A stretch of DNA of 64,000 nt from Balanoglossus misakiensis (GCA_040954595.2 CM082576.2:8928001-8992000); one strand, 5' to 3'. Shown: positions 1 through 13,519, counted from the first letter of the stretch. Translations and numbers: made by a program. Notes: generated by a model from the letters alone, not told the origin.

Positions 1-433
1 CTCACTGGAGCATATTCATATTTGTGTCACAGATGTTGCCTTGCATGAAAGAGTATTGAGACATTATGCTAGACGTGTTGTGTTATTAATAATTTTAATG
101 CTTGCTGGAGGGGTCAGGCTGTTGGCTGCTGTGTGTGTTTTTTTCCACTGGCTGAATTTCTTTTCTGTTTCCTCTTCAAAAAAAAATCTGCAGATAACCT
201 GGAAATTGATGGTAAGGAAGAAAGACTTGGAAAGACACCGGTTCAACAAGCAAGCGTGGCAGTGACATTGAGAACAAATTTTTTGTTTAAATTAAGAGAA
301 CTGCGACAATAGAAGGCCAGGAAGTGGTAAGTGGTGTGCGCTCAAGTGGCATAAGCTGGAGCATTGTAGCGGAGATCAAACCAGACACAGCTGGGGAGGA
401 CGACGTAGACGACGACTGCTAAGCGGAGGAAAG
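1..433 (+). other. 5' region and 5' UTR of the Prox gene
   Basis: This is the sequence upstream of the Prox start codon; the promoter is probably cut off by the window edge. No open frame here continues into the gene. A possible splice acceptor (CAG at 191-193) and a possible donor (gtaagt near 331-336) suggest that non-coding 5' exons may exist, but I cannot settle the structure. The stretch from about 380 to 433 turns GC-richer, as the first coding exon does. Confidence 0.4.
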
Positions 434-3400
434 ATGGCCGAGGTGGACGACTTCTCTATTCGGCAGTCCAAGAGGCGTCGTGTGGACACGGGACTACCGC
501 GCAACTCCTACGGGCAGACGCAGGCTCTGTCGCGGGCGGTCAACGGCAACGGGGTCTCCGAGGCGAACCAAGTGCTGAGGAGGCTACTCAAGCCGAGCAA
601 CAGTCAAGAGGGTGTGAACGGCGACGGCGACCGACTGAACAGTGACGACTACGTGAGCGCTTCCATTTTGAGTAAATCCAGGCACGGCGGAGACGGGGAG
701 GAGAGCCCCAACGAGAACAGCAACAGCTATCTCAGCTCGGAAGAGGGACAGCCGCGGGACAGCTCCATGGACCTGGCCAACAAAGAGAACGGTGAAGACG
801 CACCGAGACCTCAGGAAGATGACGACGACGATGACGACTACACGGACAGATCGATTGTCAACGGAGCTTCCAAATCTGAAAACAAGTGCAATGAAAACCA
901 AAGTGGCAATAGCGAGAAACCGGAGGAGGAGAGCCTGCTGGCCAAACGGGCCCGGGTGGAGAACATTGTCACCAGCATGAGGCAGTCGCCCTCCCAGCTC
1001 AACAGCGACAGCAAAAATAATCAGGGAAACGAAACACGGAGACAGAAGCGCAAACAAGTGGCTCCCCAGCCGCAGAGAATGGTGATCCAGGAAGAAAAGA
1101 AGGAAGGGAGAAAAGAAGAGAAACGACAACTCAAACAGCTGCTGACTCAACTGCAAGACCACTTGAACAAGCTGCAACACAAATACTTTGAACTCTACGA
1201 CAACGAGGAGACCGACTCCGAGATGGAAGAAGGGCTGGAGAACGAAGTCGTCAAGTTCGGCAAAGGCGGGCAGAAGGGCTCCTCGAAGAGCGGCAGCAGT
1301 CAAAAGGACTCCCACGCGCAACACTCCTCAGCCAACAAGAAGAAGCGCAACTCCGAAGACAAAGTGCAATCCAATGCTGAAGATGCAATAATCAATGGCA
1401 GAGAGAGCGGGCGATTCTCGGATGCTTTAAAGGACCAGCTCGCCTCGGCGGTCACCGACGTGGTGGACTCGGTGGTCAGGAAGTTCGTCCACGAGCAGCA
1501 CAGTGGCAGTCAGCCCCCCGCGCAAGACGAGGCCTGCAATCTGACTGTGGCCCACGAAAACCACGGCCAGACGTACGCGGGCAACAAGGGCAGCCGCTCC
1601 AGTCCCCACACGCCGTACTCGAAGTCGTCTTCGATGACCCACCAGGATTCCCCCTACCAGTGCGAACAGATGGAGGCCATCTCCTTGGTGGTGCCGCACA
1701 AGAACCGGGACCGACCGTCGCGGGAGAGTACGCCCCGAGTGGAGTCCCAGTCGCACCACGATTACGAACCGCCAGTGCCTGCCACCTTGCCAACCTCCGT
1801 GGCCATCCCCAATCCCAGTCTGCAGTACTCTTTCCTGCCTCACATGGCAGTGCCCATCTCCGAAGCCTCGGGAAGCATCGACATGAGCAGCTACGCCAAC
1901 GGGCCCCTGATGCACAGCCAGGCGGCCGCGATACTGTCGGCCCATTCGGATCCAAGACACCCAATGCACCAAGGGCTCAGCCACCGCGACATGACGCACC
2001 CACAACCAGAAGGGTTGCCACTGTCACTACTCAAGGCAGAGCCCATGATGGGAGAATCCAGCCCAGTCAGCCACGACTACAGCTCCTTAGACAGTTCTGG
2101 TTACAGCGCTCAAAACAATTCCATATCCTTTCTAGCAAAGAAAAAGAAATGTCTTCTGCCAGAAGAGAATAATTCATTCTTATGAAATCTACAAGCATTA
2201 CTATTTGGTAGAAAGTAGTTTTTCATGATTTGAGGAAATTTGTTTTAAAACTTGGGAAATGCCTTGTAATATTGATATACTAATAGTTTGCTTTTCAGCA
2301 ATTGTGTGGGTTTTTTTTCCTTAACAAGCTTTACTGTCTCAGTACAACTCTGACCCCAGCACACCTGAAGAAGGCCAAGCTCATGTTTTTCTTCGCCCGC
2401 TACCCGAGCTCCACAGTCCTGAAGCAGCACTTCCCGGATGTCAAGTTCAACCGCCACAACACTGCCCAGCTCATCAAGTGGTTCAGCAACTTCCGCGAGT
2501 TCTACTACATTCAGATGGAGAAGTTTGCCCGGCAGAGCATCAGTGAGGGCCTCAAGAATCCTGAGATGTTACAGGTGACGCGCGATTCAGAACTCTTCAA
2601 AGTCCTCAATCTGCACTACAATAAGAGTAATGAATTCGAGGTGAGTTTAATTTTAATAAAACAAGTCGTCTTTTTGTCGAGAAATTAATTTGGACGTCTT
2701 TCACCGTATTTAACACAAGGGGTGATGATTAATTTTAATTATCAGGAACAGAGTACATACTGCGAATTTACCCCCCGGGAGATTCCAGTATCCGTGTCAG
2801 GTTTGATTGTCTCTAATTTGCTCTTTGAAACCCTGCAGCAAGAAATAAAAGACACCAGGCCGTCTGACAATTGCATTGTGGTAATTGCAGATTTGCAGCA
2901 ATCTGTCAACTTGATAAAACGAGCACATCGGAATATAATGTAATTGATGTCTCCTTTAAGGCAGTGATAACAGCTCACAAATGAAATTAACAGCTTCGGA
3001 AATGTTCAAGAAAGGAAGGTAGCCATGAAAATCGGTTTTCTGGGCTGCGTTTGTTTTCTGGTATGACATTGTGTAGTTTGTCTCTCAGCTGTGGTGGTGG
3101 TGGTTGTGGGAGTTGATAATCCGAGAATACCTTCAAATTGTGTGCATGGCTGAATCAACTAGTAATTTTTCTTGATGTCTCTGACACGTAGGCAGTGTGT
3201 TTTATTGACTTGCTTTGTGAAGTTGGTTACGCTCGTTTCTAAGCAGTTGATTGAGGGGCTGCCCACTGAATAAGTTCAATATTGAATTATTTTGTGGATA
3301 ACTCCACCTTGTTTTATGGCGTTGGAGTGTTTGAGCTTTTTTGTCCGGCATCTTGTTCATCTTGGCAAACGCCTACCAGACAATGGCCGTTTTCAGATGG

Positions 3401-6400
3401 AAGTTTACTTAATGTACCAGGTGGTTGGATAAGTATGATGTGGTGGTAGTGGTCCCAAACAGTCAATGTTTGCTCCATACTTGAGTGAACACCCAATGTG
3501 TTGAAATCAGTGGGCTTCTGTTTTTGTGTATGTTTGTGATCTTGAAAATTACAACTTACATCCAGTGTAATTTTTTAATTAAGACAAATATAGTCACTCT
3601 TGAGCTGAATATGGACCTAGGTTTGTCAGTTCATGACAACTGCCCGATGAAACAACAGCGAGAAAATTGCAACGCTGACGTGGTTTTGCAAAATGTGTCG
3701 GATTTTATTTAGCATTATTCCACCAGTAAAAGAGAGTGTTTGAGTCGGTCAAATATTTAAAGGCTGTCTGTCCATTGTCTCACACCCAGTCATACCCTTA
3801 AATGTAAAAGTCATTTAAAAAATACAGGCCAACACTTGTGGTTGGTTTGCAGTGTGAGGTACGTACTTCAGAAAATAGATGCCATAAAATCTCAATGCAG
3901 TATGCTTTTCAATATCACACACATCATCTTTTGTGGGAAAAATTTGCAAGTTTCGACTAGTTGAGACATGCCCCAGCATAATCTTCAATTTTTGGCGTAC
4001 GATTGTTTTCAGAAAAGCCGATCTCGGGTTTTTTTCCCAGTAGCCGTGGTGTCGTTTTATTCTGCGAAATTTATTCCTGTTTAATCACACAGAATAAGTA
4101 GCTGGAAATCAGCAACCAGCTGTGGGACCTCTTTTGTTTGCTAAGAAAAGAGAGCAAAAACTCTGCCCCGCTGTCTTTATCTAAAAATTAGTAACGTGAA
4201 AGACAGCTTCATGTTACCTTGTAAAGCTGATATGAAATTACAAATACCTTGGCCCTATTGTAGATGTGCGTGAGTACACAGAGTGAGGGGGGAAAAAATT
4301 GAAAAACTGTTGAAAGACACGATATTTCAACAAAATTCTGGGGTAAATATTTACACACAAATTTGTAAAATTTCCTTTTCATGCAAATGCTGAAACAGCC
4401 GGTGATAAATTTGTATTTCGGCAAATTGAAGCGTAATATTTGGAGAAGGGTCTGTGCGACATTCGAAGGAACATCAACAATGAACCATATTTACAAGCAA
4501 AGGTTTTTTAATGGAGAGAGAATGTAAATTCATATTGAGGAGGTCAGTGCAGCAGCTGTGAAGCATATGGCTCGATCGCATGAAACGACACAAGGAAAAA
4601 AAAAAAGAGAGACACTCCCAGCATTTCATTAGACAATTTTGTTCCGACGGATGAATTATAGCAATGACCCCGCTAAAAATCCGAATATAGAATACAATTA
4701 TATTTCCTCTTACTCAGATCATGGACTTTTCAGAAAGGGTTCCCTTTTAAAGCAGACACGGGACAAGATATTCCCAGGCCCTGGTATATATATATAGCCT
4801 GTATGCGAAGTCATCTTATAAGGGTCACATTTCATGGTTCAATACGTTCCAATAATACAGCTAACAACAGGTTGTTGAACAGGCATTAATAAAAAAAAAT
4901 CTTTCTCGCATTCAGCTCGCAGCGTTGTTCCCATTATTGCAAGGATTTCTTTCATCTCTCTTGAAGAACTGAAGAAATCAATTTTTTTTTATGAATGTAA
5001 TTTTGTTTTAATTTTTTTTTTCGCGTGAAGAGGGAGGGGGTGGCTGTGGGTATTTAAATCCAGGAAATAACTCTATTCTAGGACTATTCATTACCTGACT
5101 GATTTCCCCCTGTAATGATGGGGAGTAACGACTATCATCTCGGGGATATGGCGAGTGTGTCATGCCGAGTTGCAGAATGCTAGACGCACCAGCTAATTGA
5201 AGATAAGCTGTAGGGCATCAGCGGTGCGGTACACTAACACAATGCCGAGAGTGAATGACTAGGCATCATTAAACTGAAATTGGCCATCTCTAGCTGAGAT
5301 CAGACAAACTCAATTTCCAGCGTTTCATCTGATTCTCGTCAAACTCACTCTCAAATGACGAAATTGGCTCAATTGCGTATCAAATTTTAAGTAGCCGCGA
5401 GCGGCGGAGGACCCGACGCTGGTGACTGGGCGAGCAGGTTTGGCTGGCAGGAAATTGAAAATTCCCCAGTTGTGTTTCGCAATAATGAGGGACGAGGGCG
5501 TCATGTAGTCACATGCCGGCGACTGGATAAAAAAGGGGGTTTGCGCCGTGTCCTAGCTGGTGTGAACGCTTGCAGCCATACTGGAATGTGACTAAGAATG
5601 TTTTTTTATCTCGGCTAGGAGGCTGCAAGTCACATGAGCCACGTTATTTACCGGATCCAGTTGTGTTGAGTCACTTCCTGATCAAATAAATCCATCTAAA
5701 AACAAAAAAATAATATTTTTGTGGGATTTGGGGTATCTGTCGGTTTGTGGAAGATAAAACCATTCTCATGTAAGGAGACATCTTTCAAGCGTTTTTGTTT
5801 TGTGGTGGGTTGTTTTTCGTGCCTGTTGCTGCTCCTTATCTTATCTTTTGCGAAGCATGTGAAGCAGGCATGTTGTGAAGTAATTATTTGCCCTAATTGC
5901 TCTTCACAAACCAAAAAAACATATCAAGCTTGAAATCTTGTGTTAAATAGTCGGTCACACCTATTCAAGGTGTGTGTGTGTGTGTGTCACTGTGTGTGCG
6001 TGTGTGTGTGGGGGGGGGCGGCAGAGAGAGAGAGAGACTACACAATAAGCTATTCATTTCAAGCATTCAAATTGTTGAGTACTAGCATCACAGTCTTCAA
6101 GTAGGGAGGAACCACCTGTTGCCCGCCTTGGCCGAGGTGACCTTGACACTACGAGATAAATAAAGAAGCCTGTTTTCAAGGTATGCAAATGAGCACCAGC
6201 TGTACAGTTCGTGTTCGTAGAATATTGAGCAGAAAGCGGACAAAAAATGTGATGAGTCAACTGACGATCAGACAGTCGGGGGGAATCTTCCCCGACTTTT
6301 CCGCTAGTTGAATATTAGCCAAAGTCGTGACATGTTAACGATTTTTCCGACCCTCCTAGATGAGCCTGATGCTGTTTTTGTTTGTTTCTTTTTTTGGTGC

Positions 6401-9400
6401 CGATACAGGCAGGTAAATGGCAAGCACTAAAACACACAAGTCATTTGTAACCACGTATTGATACAAAAATAGCACAGATGAAATCTCTGAGTGGGGTCAT
6501 TTTTTAAGAGCGCTACAACTGCTAAAACGTTGGGTTGGTTGCTCACAGAGTGATTCCTTTTTCCTGAATAAACATAGGAATGATCAAAACGACTCCTTCA
6601 CATCCATCATTGTTTTTTTGACTTGGGAGTTTTGTCTTGTTTTCCACAATTTTTCAAATAATTAAAAGTTCAGTGCAGTTTGTGTGGAATATGCATGGCT
6701 TTAAGAGTTGCTTCTGCCTAAAACAATAAGAGTGCAGCTTGTACACCTGTGATGTAAATATCAAAAACATTTTCTTTAAACACATTGCAGATTGTTATAA
6801 TCCTGAACAGTTTTGACTTTTGTTCTTGTGTTTTAATTAAACAAACACTGTATTGCCCTTAGTTCACACATTTGAGAGCTTCCCATTTCTGGACACCCTG
6901 TTTGTTTCATTTTTGCTTTGTGATAAAGGGGTCAATCTGCGGAGATGTTTGTGTACTTCAACCTAGGATCTGAAGGTTAAGACGGGCCACTAGATTAGGG
7001 TCCCTGTTTGCCTTGGGCTTCCTCATAAGGTTATCAGATTTCTGCAACAGTTTTCAGTACGGCATGGTCACCACACACACATTCAATCAACCACCATTCA
7101 GCCACGCATGCAGGGGAAGGAATGATTACCCTCTAGTTTCGTTTCTCTGCTCCGTTTAGATATTTTCTCTCTCTCTCTTTTATACGTCTTTCCATGGATG
7201 TACTCAAAAGTAGATCGACAGTCCTTCTAATACCACCAAGGCCATGTTTGCGCAGCCGTGGGTATCGGTTTCCTTACAAGGGCAATGTACACAGATGGTC
7301 GTTTACAAATCTGTGTGTAAAGCCTGTTTGAAGTAGTAATTTGTGAAACAGATTAGGAGGTTGTTATCACAGATAATAGGGTTCTTGCAGATTGTTGATC
7401 AAACTCTCAGGTGCTCTCAGGTGTTTAGATACTTTTCCAGATAAGCCAGGACTTCTATACATGTACATACTAAGGGCTTCACAGTTAACCCCTTGTTATA
7501 TTCGACAATTTAATCCATTGCTGGCCAACTCAGTATTTACTGCTATGTTTATGACTGAATGAAACTTGAAAGTATCTTCGGACCTTGAGGCAGCCGACAT
7601 TTGAGAAGAAATTAAAACACAGAAAAAATTCCCCTGCAAGAAATATGAATTTATAGTTTCCGAGGAACAATGGATGTCAATGGGGAAATGAAAACCAAAA
7701 TATGCTTATCAAATCCAGAAATGAAGTAGAAAGCGAAACACACACAAGTTTCAGTAATCGGCTCTTGTATACTTTATTTTGTGCGTGTGTGACTGAGCAC
7801 TTCAGAAAGAAGAACCGTGTTTTTTAAAACCAGTTTTATTCTCAAGAATTTAGTGCCCCCTCTGAAAAGAGAACTGGTCATAATTATGTCTGCATACATG
7901 TGCGCCTAAAGATATTTTAATTAAAGCTGAGGAAAGAAAGAAGTAGATGTTGACTGTGAACATTAAGTTACAGCTTCTTCCAATAATTTGTGATGTTTGT
8001 TAAAAATTTGCCTGGTTTAAAAAAATCTTTTCTAGGCATCAATGAATCTATCCATGATATAATCTGTTTGCAAGTGCAATGCGAAACAGCACGTAACATC
8101 CCCTACACGTAATATCTCCTGCACCTCGTTCAACAAAGTGTTAATAATAGTAAAGTGGTGCTAATCTTGTTAAAATTTTACCACTTCTACAGTGTCCTGT
8201 GTGTGGCACTTGGATGCTGTAGGCTGCATCACTTAATCTCTCAATTGATTCTGATGACCTCTGATGTAAGAGCGTGTCGCTCTTTTTTCTTCTTCCCCGG
8301 GTAACATCTGATGAGTGATCAGAACAGTGTGTGTATATACCAGGCATAGCAAAGTGACTTGTCTTTATACATAGCAAACCATATTTTCATATTAAGTCCA
8401 GCTGGTCAAAAATCTTAGAATGTGACTGTCAAATGATGTGTTTGATGGGGTATTTCTCTCCGACGGTGATATAATTTGAATGTAAATTCAAAACAGATCC
8501 TTTCAAGTCACCGCAGGGGGTTATAAATGAAACGTTCATGCGAAGAATTTCTAAGTGGTGTGTGACTGATTACAAGTCGCGATAATTCATATTTCTTAGA
8601 AATCCCCTGTGGGAAGGAGCAATATTAGCGCACATGTGCCCGCTTCTGGGACTCCACTTGTGAAAGCTTAAGATATACACAAGACGACAACTCGGCCAGC
8701 TGATCACACTGGCTCACAACTGGCAGTCGAGATCCCCCAGTGGAATTCGTTACTTAGTTGGTAATCTGGAGAAGTTTTTTTCCGAGGCACCAAGTTCGTG
8801 CTGATGTTTTTTAATGTTCAAGTTGCTTGTGGAGAGGCGTGTTAATTAATTCTTAATTCTCAGAGTGATATTTGTCTTCGCTGCAAATCGCCGAGAAATG
8901 ACAGGATTACAAAATGAGTGTCTTCTACTATTTAATCCCACGGCCACCTTCAAGCTCATTTTGTGTTAAGTCCATCTGTTGCAAGCCTCAGAGTTTGTTA
9001 TCATTGAAGTGGTTTCTGAAATAGACTTCTAAGTCCATTGTGGATCGACGATGTCACTTTTTAGACAGGTACCGTCATAATTTTGTGAGATATTAATAAG
9101 TTGTAAAGCAATTGTTCCTTGGTCTATTCTTAGCTTGTGCAGAATGAAATACTTGCTTCGCACACAAGTAAAGTGTACATGCTGCAAACCAGTTGGTCTT
9201 TGATACCACATAGCAACGCGATGAGTTTTTTTTTGGAAATTCAAAATGTAGAGTCTTAAATGTCATTGTGCTCATCTCGTCTATCAAGGTGCTTCCTGCT
9301 GTTAAAATTAACCTGTTCTCTCGGTGTGGGCCCATCCGTGTTATCGAACACGATGGGGGTGCAACCAAATTGCGGGCGGCGGCGGCTGGCCGTGAAAATG

Positions 9401-10862
9401 GCTGAAAGATCACTTCCAAGCTAGAGTGGTTGAGCAGCACGAGTGACTGACACGCTGTGAAGAGAAGTTCAAATGCACACTTCACATCTCATTTCACTTC
9501 AGATTTTAATACAAAATGCTTTCAGAGTCTGAAAAGAGGCTAATGGACAAGGACATTTGCTAATAGTCTGTGACAGAGCCTACAGGTGTACAGGATATAC
9601 TTGGCAATTTACGAGCGTGTTGTGGGTCAACGGTGTTTCGGTCCTTTGCTTCTGTCTCGTGAGGAGAGAGAGATACCAGAATGAGATGTATAGTTGAGCG
9701 ACAATTTGAAGATTATGCCTTAAATCAACAAAGTGGTCATTTGAGAAATGCATTCTCAGCTCATTTCTCCCTTCCCGCTGGTTGGATTTTGTGACTTGCC
9801 TCTGAAATGAGTATTAGCCTATTAGGTCATTCACATGGCGTTGATATGCCAAATATAGTTTGATTTAAACATTAAAAATGACTTGGCCAACAGACACACA
9901 TTTTTGTGGGGTGGGTACCTGTTTGTTTGGTTGTCACAAAGATGCAGGTAATTAGCCTCTACCCAATCTATCAACACCTATGTGTTGTACAGTACATTAT
10001 CATCAGTTGCCTTGAAAAAGACAAGGTGTCGTCCATGACTTTGCTCATTTATCTCACTGAGTGTTAACAGGGCAAACTGTTAACAACGGGCGGGAAAAAA
10101 TCGCTTTATAATTAGGAAGAGCAAACAGAGAGAAAAAAAATTGGCCGTTCATTTTGCCCCGATGTTTGTGTTGGAAATTGACGAATGTGTAAACCATTGA
10201 AGACAAGTGTAGTGTGAACCGACACCAGCGATTGAGGCAATCAGGCAGAAGAAATGGCGTTTTATTGTTCATTTTCTGAGCGTGTGCAGTCCATGCAGAA
10301 AAGACTGCTGCTGGCATCTCCCTATTCCCCCAACAAAGGATTCATTTCAGTGCAAAGCGCGTGGAAATTGTACGTACACGTCTTCTGGTTTGTGTGAAAT
10401 ATGTTCTTTTGATGGACTGTGGCACCGATGTGACATGAACAGTGATGTAATCATCTATGAGGTCTCTCAGTGAAATACAAAATGTGCCCCCCCCCCCTTT
10501 CCTCATCTTTACAGGGCTACATTAATGAACAATTACACCATGGAAATGCACTTTGTAATCTCTCCCCCCCCACCCCGAGGGGAACCCCCCACCCTACTCT
10601 AGAAATTAGCTGTCTCCCTGAAAGTGAGACCTGGATACATAAATTACTATTTTTGTCCTCCTTATCTCAGGTACCCGAACCTTTCCTCGTTGTGGCTCGC
10701 AAGACCCTGATCGAGTTCTTTAATGCCATCAAGGCTGGCAAGGACACGGACGCATCCTGGAAGAAGGCCATCTACAAAGTCATCAGCAAGCTGGACGACA
10801 GCCTGCCGGAATTCTTCCGATCGCCAGACTGCCTGGAGGAGCTGGAAAGACTGGAACGATAG
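434..10862 (+). CDS. PROX1: Prospero/Prox homeobox transcription factor
   Basis: Coding exons are 434-2122, 2335-2640 and 10671-10862; all joins are phase 0 and give 728 aa. Prox proteins are nuclear DNA-binding regulators of cell-cycle exit and cell fate. Visible in order: a basic nuclear-localisation motif SKRRRVD (residues 12-18); an LxxLL-type nuclear-receptor box LRRLL (48-52); an acidic run (128-135); KRARVEN (171-177); a charged coiled coil (about 222-258); a helix near 330-351; and a sumoylation-like LLKAE motif near 531. The atypical homeodomain plus Prospero domain fills about 573-728, including [16 protein letters not shown] and, across the last junction, NEFE-VPEPFL. Every one of these N-terminal motifs has a counterpart in vertebrate PROX1, so orthology is firm. 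The ATG at 434 sits just before the conserved N-terminus. The first intron is U12-type; the second is 8 kb. The GC-rich first exon contrasts with its AT-rich surroundings. Confidence 0.96.
2123..2334 (+). other. U12-type (minor spliceosome) AT-AC intron in Prox
   Basis: This 212-nt intron starts with the U12 donor consensus ATATCCTTT (2123-2131). It contains a perfect U12 branch-site consensus TTCCTTAAC (2317-2325) and ends with AC at 2333-2334, about 10 nt after the branch A. No GT-AG pair joins the flanking frames, whereas this AT-AC pair joins them in phase 0 (…NNS to CLSTTLTP…), right before the homeodomain. Read-through of the intron meets a TGA at 2183-2185. In Drosophila prospero a U12 intron lies at the edge of the homeodomain and encloses a U2 intron (twintron). 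Confidence 0.93.
5955..5974. promoter_or_regulatory. Candidate palindromic T-box site
   Basis: TCACACCT (5955-5962) faces AGGTGTG (5968-5974) across 5 bases, which is the arrangement of a T-box palindrome. The right half merges into a TG microsatellite, so chance is a real alternative. Confidence 0.25.
5970..6036. repeat. TG / G / GA simple repeats
   Basis: Consecutive (TG)n, a run of G and (GA)n inside the second Prox intron. Confidence 0.9.
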
Positions 10863-11558
10863 AGCAGATGTCTCATCCGGAAAAACAGTTGAAACGGGAA
10901 AAAGAAAAGAAGAGAAAAAAATCAATGGATTAAACAGGCTGGAATGGCATTTATTGGTATTTCAATTAACATACGTTTGTTGTATTAATCAAGGCATTGT
11001 GCGCAATCAATATCATTTTTTCCCCCTGAAGCATTACTGTACATGATTGGGTACAGTAGTTTTATGACAAAGTGCCTACTTTGAAAAGCACGATTTCAAG
11101 ACAGTTTTAATGTATAAAAACTTTTCCTAGTCAATCATAGGAATTATTTTTATTTTATTGTTAATTTATTTGGCAAAGGTAAAATATTAATTTTTTGTTG
11201 TGCATATGTGTGTGTGCTGAAAGCAGGTAGTGTTTACTTTAGCTCAAAAGTGTTTTTCGGTTTGTGAGAATCTTTTTATTTTTCAAATTGAATTTTTGTT
11301 TCCTGGCAGCTATGTGATGTTCACTGAAATGTTAGAATTATTTTAAATAGTTATTTGGCTCCGTGGCAGTGTTGGTCTTGTACAGTGTATGCTTTCCAAG
11401 GTCGGTTTGATATCCTGACTGGAAAAAAAAATGGACGCCATGATAGAAGAGACAGGATGGGCCCGATTTTCGACTAGCCCATGTCACATCTAGCTACTCT
11501 TGCCAGAATCCTAGATACTGCCATAAACTGATATTAAACAGATGGGTACAAACCAACA

Positions 11559-11572
11559 GTTACCATGGTAAC
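11559..11572. promoter_or_regulatory. Perfect RFX X-box palindrome
   Basis: GTTACCATGGTAAC is an exact inverted repeat that matches the RFX X-box consensus (GTNRCC, 0-3 spacer, RGYAAC). It lies 0.7 kb after the Prox stop codon. Confidence 0.5.
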
Positions 11573-13519
11573 CATTTTGCAGGGAAGTTCAGCGCACGGC
11601 CAGAATTACTGAGCGAAGTCAGTAGACCTCTAAGTGATATTTATTACTATTAAAAGATTTGCAATATTTGGGGGAAAAGGGGAAGGTGAATTATCAACCG
11701 AAATGAAAAAGAAAGAAGTATTGAAAACAAATTTCTTTTGATTATAAGGTATTGGTGTATTAAGTTATAGGGAAACTTACATATGTTTTTTAAACATATT
11801 CTAATTTATTGTGGCTTTAAAAGTATCCACAGCCCTAGGCTGTATTTCAATCGAGTCGTGTTTTAGTAGGACACTCAATGCAATAATAGTATGAACAGCT
11901 CAAGTCTAGTTGTAACAGGCAGCCATCTTTCAGTTGTCACGCCAACACTCAGCAATATTTCATTTTTGTTTTGTTGTTCATTTTGTTTGTTTTGTTTGGT
12001 TACACCAAACCACCCAGTGTTTGTAAAGTGTCTTTATTTTTTTTGTTTTTATTACCTCACGGTTTTACTAGATGTATGAGAAGAGAGGAGGCCATATTTG
12101 TAGTTGGTATCTGGCAGCACCTGTTACCACATGTCTCCTTGTTTTTTTTTGAAAGCTCCTTTCACGGGATGCAATATAGAAGCTGGATGAGCGGGCTGTT
12201 GCTGCTGCTAATCCCTCATTTGCTTGCTTGGACTGGTTTTGTTTAAACTGGTGCATTTGGATATCTAAGGAATTATTTTTGGGAGTCTGCAGTCAGCTTG
12301 CAGGGCAATGAAAAAGCAGAGGGATAGTCTTGCAGCAGTGTGCAGCCTTTTTGAAGTAGCTCAGTCCTCATACCATGATCCCAATGAGCGACTTTCCCTC
12401 TTTATTTTGTGTCATAGGACACAGTTTTCTTAAATCTTATCGATGGTAGAACATTGAGTCTGTTTTTTTTATCCGCAGAAAAAGTTTATAATCATTTGTG
12501 TGAATACTAAAAGTGTGCTGCTTGGGCGGATATGAATATTTAATGTGTTCTTGTTGTTTTCAGTTGTGTTGCATGTTAACACATGATGCGCGTTGAAAAC
12601 AGATAATTTGATTGAAGAAACTGTCAACAAATATATGGAAAAGTATTAACACAAATTCTGTTGTTGGTTTGGTTTTAAAGTTATGGATTGCAGTCAAAAT
12701 TTCTGTAGTGTTTAATAAGGGAAAAAAGAATCACTGAAGGCATAGCTGTATATGCCATAATTTGTACCAACTCTAGGAGGTAAAAAAACAAATTTACATT
12801 TCATTTTGCCGTGTAGCTTTTTGTTTTGAATATGCTGGACTTGACTGTGTCAACTGAGTGTTGTTGAGTATGGTGTGTGGCAAGTTTAGACATAGACGCT
12901 GCTTTAGCTCTCATATGATTAAATCTTAGCAAACGTAGTTGAGCTGTCACTAGTCACAATAGACAATTATTTTTTGTCGTTGTTTTCTCTGTCTTGATTT
13001 TTCAACCAAAACTAATATCATGAGTTCTTCCAACTTCCATTGTGAATTTTTCTCCCCTCATAATGTTTGGGTGATACTTTCCAGGATGTCTGCTTTTGAT
13101 ATTTGATATTAAAATGATAGTACTATTAGTTTTTAGATTTGAGAAACGGTGAAAGAAGAGAAAAAAATGATGGCAATTCTAAGAAAGAGCAACATTTCTT
13201 GTTCTGATTTTCAACATTGACTGCCTTCATGGTATATATCTAGTATTTCATGAAACGGATTTAATCAAATTTTAATAAGTCATAAGATTTTTTTTTCTGG
13301 TGATATGGGTCGTTATAACTAGGAGACACAGAGATAAGTAAATAAATAAGAGAGGGGGGAAGGGGAAAGAGGTGTTGTATTTTTGTATGGTCCACAGAAT
13401 TTCCAAAATGATTTGAAGCTATTCTTCACTGCCTTATACCAGGGGTGGTGGTTGAATTTCCCATCCATCCTCCCCAGGTCGTGCCTTCTCAAGATTGTAT
13501 CAATTACAGATAACAGAAT

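Larger units (their letters stand above)
2641..10670 (+). other. Second coding intron of Prox (8.0 kb)
   Basis: The intron has a gtgagt donor at 2641 and a cttatctcag acceptor ending at 10670. It is AT-rich with no convincing coding exon. Some islands are less AT-rich and less simple in sequence (about 5100-5680 and 9280-9480) and could hold regulatory elements. TG/GA simple repeats lie at 5970-6036, and C tracts lie near 10489-10498 and 10563-10590. Confidence 0.85.

Noticed and set aside
584-1324. A 246-codon open frame on the - strand
   Set aside because: It is the shadow of the first Prox coding exon, whose + strand frame carries all the recognised Prox motifs; the - strand translation is low-complexity Val/Leu-rich.
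1427-2005. Long open frames on - (192 and 162 codons) and + frame 3
   Set aside because: Same GC-rich Prox exon in other frames; no family resemblance.
2101-2359. GT-AG alternatives for the first Prox intron (donor after 2100, acceptors at 2342 or 2358)
   Set aside because: The pair 2100/2358 keeps frame but has a weak donor (gttaca) and removes conserved residues before the homeodomain; the AT-AC pair has perfect U12 signals.
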